The position numbers were made by a program, and so were the translations under genes. Shown here one piece after another: positions 34,153 to 45,434 of a stretch of 64,000 bases of DNA; the first letter of the stretch is position 1, and each line of letters begins with the position of its first letter. Under the pieces are notes generated by a model. The model worked only from the letters and a program-made list of their open reading frames with translations. It ran no database searches and was not told the origin of the DNA. The stretch is from Galeopsis tetrahit. Its lineage: Eukaryota; Streptophyta; Magnoliopsida; Lamiales; Lamiaceae. The stretch is from positions 58,299,740 to 58,363,739 of the forward strand of contig OY776134.1 in the NCBI GenBank assembly GCA_963675135.1, given 5' to 3'.

Positions 34153-35416
34153 ATGAAGCTCTCTTTGTTTCTAGTCACTTTCCTTTTAGGACTTGTCATT
34201 TCTTGTGCTTACAACTCTGACGTTGCTGGTAACAAGGTGATTATAATTAAAAAATATATTCTTCTTTATAAAAATATAGTTCAATATATAAATATCTTAT
34301 TATAATTAATTTATTAAACTCAATGCAGGCGGCCAAAGGTTGGTGCACTGTCAAGGTATCTGCACCCAAGGACGGAGGGAGAGAGGGCCCAGGGGGCCAC
34401 TGGGCCCCCCACCCATTTTATAATTTTTTTTAAATAATTTTTTTAAAAATATTAAAAAATAAAATAAAAAATAATTACAATTATAATTAATTATATTTAA
34501 TAATCATATAACAATTTTTAAGTGAATTAGTAAAATATTAGTAGTGCAATTATTATTTTCCTTATAATGTACTTGTTTTGTGTATAATTAAATAACATTT
34601 TTTTATAAATTACCTTTCATTATCATTAAAGATTGAGAGAAAAGTGAAGAAAAATATAAGAGAGTGTGAAATGACTTACTTCAATTATCAAGAAAGATAG
34701 ATGAAAAAAGTATTAAAATAAAAATTATAGAAATTTGCATATGAGTAATTTAGGGACAAACATGTTAAAAATAGCTAAAATGACAAATTTTTAAAACAAG
34801 AATTAAGACTAATAGTGTCAATCAATATAAAACGAGTGAAGTATATAACAATTTAAAACATAAAAATTAAAAGAAGCTCGCTTATAGACTGTATAAACAT
34901 TAATTTGTAGGTAATGAACGGAAATAATGAAACTCTTATTGAAACATATTAAAACTCTATTTGATTCATTAGTAATATATTACCGTATATGTTTCAAACT
35001 TATATAATATTAAAAGCGAAATTTAATATTCATAATTGGGCCCCCCATCGGTTAAGTTCTGGCTCCGTCATTGTCTGCACCATATGACAAGCTGCAAGGA
35101 TTTATAGACTATGCGTGTGGCAAATTGAACTGTAAGGAAATTCGGCCAGGCGGTTCGTGTTTTGAACCAATTACGTATCAGAATCATGCATCGTATGCTC
35201 TTAATCTACTCTACCGTGCGCAGGGTTTGTGCAACACTGATATTGGTGTTGTGTCTTTCGCCGATCCATGTAAGTTGGAAACAATTATATATATTATTAT
35301 ATATTTAAATTAATTTCTCTCTCACCGTATATATATATGATTAAAATTGTTTTGTTGGAAAATGATGTTTGGTTTCTCTTGTTATTGCAGCATTTGGCAA
35401 GTGTCGTTATCCATGA
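34153..35416 (+). pseudogene. X8-domain (CBM43-type) small secreted protein, disrupted by a hAT element
   Basis: Gene model: exon 1 34153-34236 (signal peptide MKLSLFLVTFLLGLVISCA), exon 2 34329-34366 plus 35082-35269 interrupted by a 707-bp hAT insertion, exon 3 35391-35416 ending FGKCRYP. Splice sites are canonical (AAG|GTGATT, CAG|GCG, CAT|GTAAGT, GCAG|CAT). Ignoring the insertion and one target copy, the coding sequence is 111 codons plus stop in one frame, with the six cysteines and the GWC...CNTD pattern typical of X8 domains. Such proteins bind callose or other beta-1,3-glucans at the cell wall or plasmodesmata. As it stands the insertion adds stops, so the gene should be null unless the element is spliced out or excised. 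The CACTA element upstream may also have displaced its promoter. Confidence 0.88.
34367..35073. mobile_element. Non-autonomous hAT element in exon 2 of the X8 gene
   Basis: 707 bp flanked by the 8-bp duplication TCTGCACC (34359-34366 and 35074-35081), diagnostic for hAT. Inverted ends CAAGGACGGAG and CAATGACGGAG (inverse of the right end), both followed by a GGGCCC-rich stretch. AT-rich core with no coding sequence. Confidence 0.9.
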
Positions 35417-36208
35417 GTCCAGCAACACTAGTCTGCAAAGACAGGGAAAGTACCTTAATAAATAGAAAAATAAAACAACAACATTTTTCTTGAGATTTTC
35501 ATGTAATAATAAATATCAATGCATTTGCCTTCTTTTTTTTTTTTTTCTTTTTTTTCCATATATAATAATAATAATAATTTCTCTCATATGCACAGTGGCG
35601 GACCCAGAAATTTTAATTTAGAAGTACGATAAATAAATTTTAAAATATATTAAATATTTGAAGTCTTGTCCATTGTGTGTATCAATGATTTTTCTAGCAT
35701 GGAATGATTGAAGATTTGACTATTGGAAAAGAAGTGTAGACCCAATTAAGGAGATATACAGGCATATAGGTGAAATTAAATAAAAATATAAGACATTATA
35801 TCATAAGCATCGAGCTAATATTTAAATAAATATTTACAATTTAAGTAAATAAGTGATGATTATAAAATGAGTATAAAATGGTGTAAATAATTTTATTTTC
35901 AAAAGGGGAAGGAGAATTTTGAAATTGAAAGTAGTAGAATATTTAAATAAATATTCACAATTTTGTACGCTCAATTGTATTGTACAATTGAGGCAATCGA
36001 ATCACAATTTTGACTTGATTATAATTTAATGGATTAAATATTCAATTGAACAATTGAGAATATATATTTAAATCACTTAAAATATTCATTGCATATATAC
36101 ATTTAATTGCATATAAAAATTTATCTAAAATAAATTACAATGATAATTTCTTTTATATTTGTAATACGAGAAATAAATAATACTCCGTAGTAGTATATAA
36201 AAGAGAAC

Positions 36209-36619
36209 CATGATCAATACAAGGATGACCATATGGGGGACTGCTGGAGGACTATGGAAGAGCATGAAAATGAGTATTACTTTAGAAAGTTTGGTGGTGC
36301 TGGAAAAGGCAAGATGAAACAGACTCGGGAAGGCATGGGGGCTGGGAAAGGGCCAATGGTGGAACTGAAACTGAAGGGTAAGGTGCAGGAGGTTCTGGAT
36401 TCGGAGGTGTATGCACAAACGAAGATGGATGGGAGAGGTGCTAGAAAGCGTGGACGCCCAACAAATGCTGTGTTGAAGATTATTGAAGCAAGGGAGGAAG
36501 ACATTACTGCTGGAACGATGAGCTCGAATGGTAGTAAAAAAAGGTACAAGAGTGACGAGGATGCGACGAGCTCAACCATGGCGGCTTCTGGGGACTCCCA
36601 GAACCGCGACGCTGCATGA
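36209..36619 (+). CDS. LINE ORF1, C-terminal remainder
   Basis: Frame reaching the LINE 5' boundary; first ATG at 36233, stop TGA 36617-36619. Basic, low-complexity C-terminal tail (KRGRPTNAVL, NGSKKRYKSDEDATSS) of the kind that follows the zinc knuckle in plant LINE ORF1 RNA-binding proteins. The RNA-binding domain and knuckle are missing because of the 5' truncation. The stop overlaps the ORF2 start codon (ATGA at 36616-36619). Confidence 0.6.
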   Translation, partial: HDQYKDDHMGDCWRTMEEHENEYYFRKFGGAGKGKMKQTREGMGAGKGPMVELKLKGKVQEVLDSEVYAQTKMDGRGARKRGRPTNAVLKIIEAREEDITAGTMSSNGSKKRYKSDEDATSSTMAASGDSQNRDAA

Positions 36620-39600
36620 AATTACTAACGTGGAATGCACGAGGTTTGAAGGGGCCGAATGCATTCCATAAGATTAGGCGTGTTGTCGCCCTAAATAAAC
36701 CCTTTATTTTTTTTGTACTTGAATCAAAAGTCCCAGCAAGGATTGTTAAATCATGGAGGACTTTGTTGAATTTTCATTCCTGTTTTGTAGTTGATGCTTG
36801 TGGAATGAAAGGTGGTTTAATTTTGTTTGCTACTAGTGATGTTGAAGTGTGTGTACAGTCCTTTTCTATGACCATATTGATTCGTGTATCACTTGGAATG
36901 GTTTGTCATGGTACTTTACGGGCTTTCAAGGAAGCCCAAACTGCTCTCTTAGAAGGAATTCTTTTGACCTTCTAAAACGAATTCGGGAAACACACGATAT
37001 AGGCAAAGCTTGGATGGTGGGGGGTGATTTTAACCAAATTTTGTCTTATGATGAGAAAAGAGGGGGGGTTATGAATAATACTATTAGAAATAATATGGAT
37101 TTGTTTAGAGAAACCCTTAGTAGCTTGGGACTACATGATTTGGGACACAAAGGTCCCTTATTTACTTGGACGAATAAGAGGAAACGACCCTTTGATATTA
37201 AAGAAAGATTGGACCGTTTTGTGACAACAAAAGAATGGATAAATTTGTTTGAATCAATTAAGGTGGATCACTTGAACTTCTTTGAGTCGGATCATAGAGT
37301 CATTGCTTTAAAGGTTGTTACAAAAGTTTTGAGATGGGAGAGATGTTCTTCTCCAATGTTTCGATTCGAAAATGCTTGGATACATGAACCTTCTCTTAAG
37401 AAAATTGTGGAAGAAGATTGGAAATCACATAGAAGTGTGTTAAGCTTGCCACAAAAACTTTGTTCTTTGGGGGCTAAGCTTCGAACATGGGCGGTAAAAA
37501 CAGTGGGAAATGTTGAGAATCGGATTAAGAAGTTATCCGAAAAGATTCAGGAAATGGAAGAACATGAGAAGGAGGATGAGGGGGGTATGTTGGAAATTCA
37601 GTTGGAAAAACTTTTTTCACAACAAGAAGATGTGTGGCATCAAAGATCGAGAGTAAATTGGATGCGGTGTGGGGATAGAAATACATCTTATTTTCACAAA
37701 AGAGCCACGGAAAGAAGAAATCGAAACGCAGTGATGGAGTTACAAGATGAGGACGGGGGGTGGCATTCTAATCGTGAGGGGATAACAAATCTCCTAAATT
37801 CCTCGTTTGGAGCATTATATAAGTCTAATAACCCCTCCGTGGAACAAGTAAATGTGATCACGTCGCATACAGAAAAGGTGGTTACTCAAGATCTGAGGAA
37901 CATCCTTAACCAATCTTTTTCAGGATTTGAGGTCAAGGATGCGATATTTGAGATGAATCCGAATAAGGCGCCCGGACCAGATGGTTTTAATGCGAGATTT
38001 TATCAGGAAATGTGGGATGTGGTGGGGCCGGAGGTTACAAGACAAGTGCTTGGTATCCTAAATGATGGAAAGGATTTGGAAAGTTGGAATCAAACTTTAA
38101 TAACTCTGATTCCAAAGAAGAAGAAACCTATGAGGGTGAGTGATTATCGCCCTATTAGCCTTAGCAATGTCAGCTATAGAATTGTAGCAAAGGTCATCAC
38201 AGGTCGACTCAAAAAGGTGTTCCCCCACATCATTGACGAAAATCAAAGTGCTTTTGTCCAAGACCGAATGATCTTCGATAATATTGTGCTGAGTTATGAG
38301 TGTATGCATTGGCTCCGTCACAATAAAAGTAAAGGTGGGTATGCAGTGGCAAAACTGGATATGAGTAAAGCATATGATCGTATTGAATGGATCTTCCTTA
38401 AAACTCAAATGGAAAGGATGGGTTTTCCAGAGAAGATGATAAGCCTGATAATGAGATGTGTAACAACGGTTAAGTTTGCATTTTATGTGAATGGAAGGAC
38501 CGTTGGGGATATAACTCCCACAAGAGGCCTCCGACAAGGAGACCCTCTTTCCCCTTTCTTGTTTGTTCTGTGTGCACAGGCGCTGTCTACTAGTTTGAAA
38601 GTACGAACGCAAAATGGTAGTTTGGAGGGAATCCGAATTGCAAGAGGGGCTCCCATGATTACGCACCTCTTCTTCGCAGATGATAGTGTTGTTTTCTTCA
38701 AGGCGAAAAAGGCGTATGGTCAAGCCCTACGGGACGCTCTGCAGGAATACGAGGTAGCCTCGGGTCAACAGGTAAATTTGGAGAAATCTTCAATTTTATT
38801 TAGCCCGAACACTATGGACCAAAATAAACAGGATATTCAGCATACCTTAAATATTAGGAGTGCGCAAGGCCACCAGGTTTATTTGGGTTTACCTACCTTT
38901 TCGACTAGAGGAAAGAGAGTTCAATTCTCGTACTTGGATGATAGAATGCGGAAAAAGATCGATGATTGGAAAAATAAGGACTTTTTAGAAGGAGGAAAAG
39001 AGATTTTGATAAAATCAGTATTACAAGCCATTCCAACTTATGCAATGTCATGTTTCAAACTCCCCACTCAGATTTGTAAAGAGATGGAATCCCTGATGGC
39101 CAATTTTTGGTGGGGTCAAAATGAGGGACACAATCGAATGCATTGGATGAAATGGGACAACTTATGTAAAGCAAAGGAGAATGGGGGAATGAGTTTTAGA
39201 AAGTTGACTCAGTTTAATGAAGCCCTGTTGGCAAAACAAATTTGGAGGTTGATTGGGATAACCCCATATCCTTGGTAGCCAGAGTGTTAAAAGCTAGATA
39301 CTTCAAACATCAGGACCTCATGGAAGCTGATATAGGCACTAACCCATCGTTCATTTGGAGGTCGATGTGCTCCAGTGGAGAGGTTGTTAAGCGTGGGGCT
39401 AGATGGATAGTTGGCAAAGGGGATAAGGTGTCAATATTTAAACACGCTTGGGTACTTGGCCTTCAGGATGGGGTCATAAAATCACATATAGTTTCAGGGT
39501 ATAGAGTGACGGACTTGTTGGATGAGAATAGAGAATGGAAAGAAGATCTGGTTCGACAAGCTTTTTTACCATTTGAAGCTGAAGGTATACTTCGTACAAC

Positions 39601-40672
39601 AGTGGGACAAGAAGAGGATGAGGACTTATGCTTCTGGACACATGATGCTAAATGACAGTATTCAGTTAAATCTGGCTACTGGGCTATTAGAGAGGAGGAA
39701 GCCAGGAGAAAAGACATGGCAAGTTGTTCGGAGGTGGAAAAAGGGACAGAATGGTGGAAAGTGTGTTGGAAGCTAAAACTTCCTCCAAAGATTCGAATTT
39801 TCGGATGGAAAATGTGCTGGGATCTTATAGCAACAGAAGGTAATTTATCGTGTCGAATTGGAGGTACTAATACAAATTGTGCCTTATGTGGTGCATTTAT
39901 GCCTAATACGATGCATGCACTTTTTTCGTGTGTGGGAGTACGACAAATTTGGAAAGATTTGGGGTGGTGGGATCTGATATCTAAAGGGAGATTCATGTCA
40001 ACTCTCCTTTTCTTAAAAAGAATACATAAGGAAAAGGCAAAAGAGGGGTTAGAAGAGGTTATTATGGTCGCGTGGGGGGTGTGGAAGGAAAGGTGTTTGA
40101 TTACCCATGATAGCTCTAAAGATAGACGTCATTGTCACAAGTTGATAGGTAGAAAGGTACTGACATATTTGAATGACTACCGTATTATCAACTCGGAAAA
40201 CCATGGGAAATGTAAAAGAGGGGAGACAGGGCTGGAAAGATCGAATGATAGCAGTGAAGAGGGGGTGGCGGTTTTTGAGGTGGATGGTGCTTATAATGCG
40301 GAATTTCGGAAGTATGGTGTTGGTGGTGTGGGTTTTGATGAGGTAGGGAGAGAAGTGTTCTCTTTTTCAAGAAGGATCTCCCCACAGAGAGGCCCCCTGG
40401 GGGTCGAATTGCAAGCTATTGAAAGGGCACTCTTAGAGGCCAAAAGACTTAATTGGAGTAAACTTGTAATTTGTTCGGACTCCCAGCAGGCCATTGGCCT
40501 CTGCTCGACGGGTGGGTCGAGGATGGGCCCTGAAAGGTGTTGTGCTACTAGAATTCAGAAAATTTCGCAAGAATTTGTAGTGTGCAGATTCAAGTACATT
40601 CCTAGAAGCATTAACCAAAAAGCGCATTTGTTGACTCAAGCAGCGGTGAACTCTACCACTTTTCGTGACTGA
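36616..40672 (+). pseudogene. LINE ORF2: endonuclease, reverse transcriptase, zinc finger, RNase H
   Basis: The start MKLLTWNARGLKGPNAFHKI is the usual opening of the AP-type endonuclease, and GGDFNQIL lies near 37020. RT motifs follow: NKAPGPDGF, DYRPISLSN, AKLDMSKAYDRI, TRGLRQGDPLSPFLF and the FADD active site near 38670. Then zf-RVT (WKVCWKLKLPPKIRIFGWK) and an RNase H-like domain (VFEVDGA, VICSDSQQA) to TGA 40670-40672. Three lesions break it: a 1-nt deletion near 36850-36880 in the endonuclease, a second -1 shift near 39240-39278, and an in-frame TGA at 39653-39655 before QYSVKSGYW. Before decay it would have been about 1350 residues. It is inactive now. Confidence 0.93.
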
Positions 40673-40978
40673 AGTGGAGTAGTTTTTTATTCATAGGTTA
40701 TTTTATGAGAGGGCTTTCTATGTATGCACGCCTATGTCATCCTAAAAAAAAAAAAAAAAGTATATAAAAGAGAAAAAGGAAGATGAAAGTCCTAATTTAT
40801 AACTAAATACCAAATACAAATGTAAAACAAGCCCAAGAAAATAATCTTCAAAATGTCAAAATGTCAAAATGGCCCAATTATATACACATGCTGTGAATTG
40901 TGATATAATAGTAGATAAAAAAAAAAAACATTTTAGGGGTACAACTTGTCTCCACTTAAGTCCGCCTCTACATATGCA

Positions 40979-42280
40979 TAGTCAATATAATCATTTATAT
41001 TACTAATTCTAAATCTTTTTCTGATGACGTACTTAAGTCTCCATTCTATAATCTCTTAATTTCTGTAGTTTTAATATTTTTTAAATTTTAAAATTATTCT
41101 CTCTCTCCTCTAACTTCTCTCTTTTCCAATTATTTTTTTATATAATTTAAATTTCTATTTAAATTATTCTTTTATTTTCTTTATTAATAAAATAAATAAA
41201 ATTATATATACTAGTGGCAAAGTATAGCAAAAGGCCTTTACTTACTAATGATATAAAAAAATCATGAGTTTTTTTTTTTTTTTTTATCAAATTGAATACT
41301 ACGGAGTATAACTAAAATTTCATGAGAATTGTATACTATTTGAAGGTAAATTAACGAATTAAGTTATGTTCAAGAATTAAATTTTTTAATCAAATTCAAT
41401 ACTATAACTAAAATATCTCTATTTTCCCATGAAAAAGCATTAACCATGTTCAATGTCCAAAACTATTAAAACAAAAGCTGATTTAAAAAAAAAAAAAAAA
41501 AAAGATTTTTTTTGGTCCATACACGTATTTGTTCTGTTCTCCCGCGAGTTTTAACTGCCGAAATCATAGTACGACCTGTTGTCTCCTTCTCCCTAGCCTT
41601 CTCTCTCTCCCTTAAAATCATTTTTTTTCTCCCTTCATCTTTCCCCATTTTTATATTTTAAGTTTTCGTTTACATTGCAAAATATTATGTCAATTCTCCC
41701 CTGATTGTTAGGTTATTTCCCATTTGCATAATCGTAACCCTAATGCTAAAATGGGGTTTTAATCTTTCCATCGACAGTTTGAACTTCTCTCTTTAACCAT
41801 CCCTTATATTTTTCTAGTTTTTATTTTTTTTTAGTTTTAGTTTCTCAATTTTTAACCCTTTTTTGTGGAAATGCAGGAATAATTGTTGAATTGGATCTTC
41901 CAATTTGTGCATTTTTGAAGTATATTATTTCAAGGTTTGTTATGGATTATGATGGGCATAATTAAACATGCATGGAGAGAGTTTTGTCACTTTAGTATTT
42001 AGACCTCACTTTATTTTAAACATGATTTGTAATATATATACGATAATGTATGAAACTGTCTCATATATGTTTACGTTTAAACATGATCAGAATTTTTATT
42101 TTTATGAAGTGATTGATTGTTCCAATTGATGTTTGCCACTTTTTATTAGAATGATTGATTGGACAAGCCATATATAACATGTAGAAATTAAGGATGTTAT
42201 TAAATGTTTTAATTAGGGTTTTAATTTACATTATGTTTAGAGAGTGAGGTTGAGTAATGATCATAATAAACAATTGTAGG
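40979..42280. other. Intergenic DNA and leader upstream of the MADS gene
   Basis: AT-rich. From about 41560 the sequence becomes CT-rich (TCTCCTTCTCCCTAGCCTTC), like a 5' untranslated exon. Acceptor-like sites (AATGCAG near 41875, TTGTAG at 42279) suggest one or two introns in the leader. No separate gene is seen. Confidence 0.4.
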
Positions 42281-44947
42281 ATGGGCAGAGTAAAGTTGAA
42301 AATACAGAGATTGGAGACGTTGAATAGTCGGCAGGTTACGTATGGAAAACGAAGGGCTGGAATCTTGAAAAAAGCCCAGGAAATCTCTGTTTTATGTGAT
42401 ATTCCCATTGTACTTATTATGTTTTCTCCTTCTGGCAAGGCGTCTATATTTTGTGGACAAAGAAGGTATTTTTTTTTTTTTCCGTTTTGTCTTAATAAAA
42501 GTTGTTCATTCCTGTTTTGACATAGTACTACTCTCTATTACATTTTATTATATTTTTATCTCTCTTAATCACATCACCTCTAACATATATACGTAGTATC
42601 TATTTATTCTATCGTATTCTTTAATGTTGTGTCCAAAGTTCACGAGTAGCTTTCAGCGTGATGGAGGAAGTATCTTTAATGACAAAATTCTTTCATTAAA
42701 GCCTTTTTTTTATCTAACTTGTTATCAATTCTTATTTTTCTGTGATTAAAGACTTTTGAGTAGAGATACATGATTTTTGTCTTTACAGTTCAATAAAAAG
42801 ATATTTGTTTTAGATTTGGAAGAATACACATTGACATTTTATATGGAAGGTCTAGTGAATGTAGTATATACGTCAGTATGATTTTCAAACCTCAGATTGA
42901 AAATTTGTGATCACTGTTGTATTGAAATGCTCATTTGATAAAGTGGAGTTTGCAGTGATTATATTAATCATCGTTTAATTGAACTATTTTTCTCTTGTAC
43001 ACACACATATCATTTATAACTAAATAAACTAATCTTTATGCCAATTTTTTTGGTCGTATTCTATGAGGAAACTTCCATCTTTATATTTTGGGAGTAAGAT
43101 TAACATATAAAATTACTATAGTGTTTTGAAGATAATTCTAGAAAATTAACCAAAACTTACCCAATATTGAGTGATTACTAGCATTTAGCTACTTGTAGTT
43201 TTGGCGTTGGTGATAAGTGTTGTTTTTGGTTTCAGCAACATTGATGAAATGATTGCAAAATATGCTCAACTTACACCAAAAGAACGTGCAAAAAGGTAGA
43301 GAATAATCCCTCCCTGCCTTAGAATTTATTTGCATGAATTGAAATTGTAATGTTTTTCTTGTGTTTGAAACAGGAGGTTGGAGAGTCTTGAAGTAAGTTT
43401 GATGTTTATAGTTTGTGTTAATTGTATAGAACAGAACAGAAAGTGAAATTGATCCTTTTGGACAAATGACATGTTAGACTTTGAAGAGAAACTTCAAGAA
43501 GCTTGACCAGGATGTGGATATAGAAGAGTTTCTTGATGCAAGGTTTACTCTTTTCTATTGATTAATACAGTACTGTACCTAAAAAACATTTTGTTATCTC
43601 TTATATGTCTCTTTTCTAATTTTTTTTTTTTTTTTTTGTATATCCCTTTATGCAGTACTCCATCAATTGAGGTATCTCTCAGTAGCCACTGCATTCATAT
43701 AATTTGACCTCAAATGTTTGACGCGCGTATTTGATAGGAAATGCACAACCGAGTAAGGGCGTTGCAAACTCAACTTACTGAAGTACATAAAAGACTAAGG
43801 TGCAAATTCATAAACTAAGAAATCAGCATATATATATATATAGAATCATGAAATGTTGTTTTGTTTGGGTTCAGTTGGTGGGTTAATCCAGACAAAATCG
43901 ACGACGTTGAGCACCTTAATCAGATGGAAAACTCTCTAAGGGAATCACTCAACAGGTGTCATGAAAACAAGGTACCTTTTTTCTCCTGTTGGCCTTAACA
44001 TAGTTGCATTATACTCCAATATATGAGTCATTTTGAAGGAGTTAAGTGTGTCACATTTTCTCACCAGGGCAAGCTTTTGAAGGAACCAATAATTCAATTT
44101 GATTGCCCAAACCAGGTAATGAAATCTCTGTTTCTTCTTCATGTTGTATTTGTTTTCACGTGCACGATAGATACAGATATGTGGAGAGTTCGGTTCAATG
44201 TACGAGCAAGAGCTTTCCAAATTACACTTCCCAAATGGTGGTATGAATTTCCCTATAGCAACAACTAGTGATCAGGACTGTCAAGCCCACTCATGGCTTC
44301 CTGCTGCTGATAATCAACATATCATACTACCAAACGAACCCAATTTCTTGGCCTCACAGTACGCTGCTTTTCTCGTCTCATCCCACTCTTTTATATTTTC
44401 CATTCACAAACTATGCCAACTAAGTGAAACACAGGATTTGAAGTTAACAAGTAGAGTCGTTTAATGTAATGGCGTGTTTGTGTGTGTAGTGATATGGAGT
44501 GCTCGAGAGATGCAGCGTTTCCAACTTGCTCCGGTTACTTTCCTGATGTGAAAGAAGACGATGCTGTCGATGATTCTAGACAAGCGAAAAATGAAAGACA
44601 AGATGGTTTAACTATTGATGACTACACTTTTTCTACTCAGTTGAGATTGCCTCTGAATGAGCAATACTCACATCATTCATTCGGAAACCTAAGCTTCGCA
44701 GACTTGATGGAACCTTCTAAGGATTCAAACTTCCAACTAAACACCATGGATTATCAGAATTTTGAAATTCAAAGGTCTGTTTACAACACTTTTCCACTTC
44801 CATCACCTGCCTCATGTGCCATTTCTATGCTAAACGACAACTCTTTCCCGCAGGTCACCCTCTTTTCTTTATTTCTTGCTTTAATCCATCAACGAATGCA
44901 TTATAACTCATGTCAATTATATTTCTTTTTTGCAGCCACCGAACTAG
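42281..44947 (+). CDS. AGL30-like: MIKC*-type MADS-box transcription factor, AGL30-like
   Basis: Eleven coding exons with consistent phases: 42281-42465, 43236-43295, 43374-43392, 43478-43542, 43656-43671, 43738-43799, 43875-43971, 44068-44115, 44177-44358, 44490-44853, 44936-44947; 369 residues. The MADS domain is residues 1-60 (MGRVKLKIQRLETLNSRQVT ... LCDIPIVLIMFSPSGKA). The long, many-exon K-like region follows (AQLTPKERAKR, NFKKLDQDVDIEEFLDA, LTEVHKRLSWW). The C-terminus has the clade motif WLPAADNQHIILP ... DMECS. This matches the AGL30/AGL65/AGL94 group, known as pollen-expressed DNA-binding proteins that dimerise with AGL66/AGL104-type partners. Exons 3 and 5 are microexons of 19 and 16 nt. 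The start of exon 9 could be 44171 instead (6 nt longer, in frame). The gene appears intact. It is convergent with LHCA4, 487 bp away. Confidence 0.9.
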
Positions 44948-45434
44948 TGTGATGCTAACTACTTCATCTGGGAGCTCTAGAAGCTCCGAAGATACATAAA
45001 AGTTACTGCATAATTTGCTCTAGCTCGAGGCGTGCTGCTCATTAACCTCGTTAAACTGTCAAAGGAACTCAATAAGAAGATGTTGTCCATGATCAGACAT
45101 GTTTTGTTTGCCAGTTTACTTTCATAAAGACTGAGATGGCCGGCCAGCCTGAGCAAGGGTTAGAAAATTTTGTCAAAAAAAATAGGAACTTGTTCAGCAT
45201 AACATACTCTATTTGCTAAATGGAAGATGCTTATTCCTGAGATTTTCTTGGGAGATTATATTTAATACTCACAAATATTCAAATGTGACACATATAGATT
45301 CATTCCAACTTAATTAATTACCTGTACATTAAACTCCCATTTCTTACAGATACATCTCAAATTTCATAAATAACAATCCACTGACAAAGTTCTCACATAA
45401 AAAAAATACTATGTAGATGTCATCATGTGAAACT

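Larger units (their letters stand above)
36208..40758 (+). mobile_element. 5'-truncated L1-type LINE retrotransposon
   Basis: Flanked by a 16-bp target duplication AGTATATAAAAGAGAA (36192-36207 and 40759-40774) and ending in a poly-A tail (from 40744). The element starts inside ORF1, so it is 5'-truncated, as is usual for target-primed insertion. It carries the end of ORF1 and a complete but mutated ORF2. It sits inside the hAT element at 35593-40970. Confidence 0.95.
35593..40970. mobile_element. Second hAT element, containing a LINE
   Basis: Outer ends CAGTGGCGGACCCAG and TAGAGGCGGACTTAA (inverse of the right end) are flanked by the 8-bp duplication CATATGCA (35585-35592 and 40971-40978). 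Without the nested LINE (36208-40758) and its duplicated target, the hAT element is about 0.8 kb and non-coding. It lies 177 bp downstream of the X8 gene stop. Confidence 0.85.

Noticed and set aside
42522..42673. Possible Stowaway MITE in intron 1 of the MADS gene
   Set aside because: CTCTCTATTACATTTTATTA and GATGGAGGAAGTA ends are suggestive, but the inverted similarity is weak and no clear TA pair frames them.
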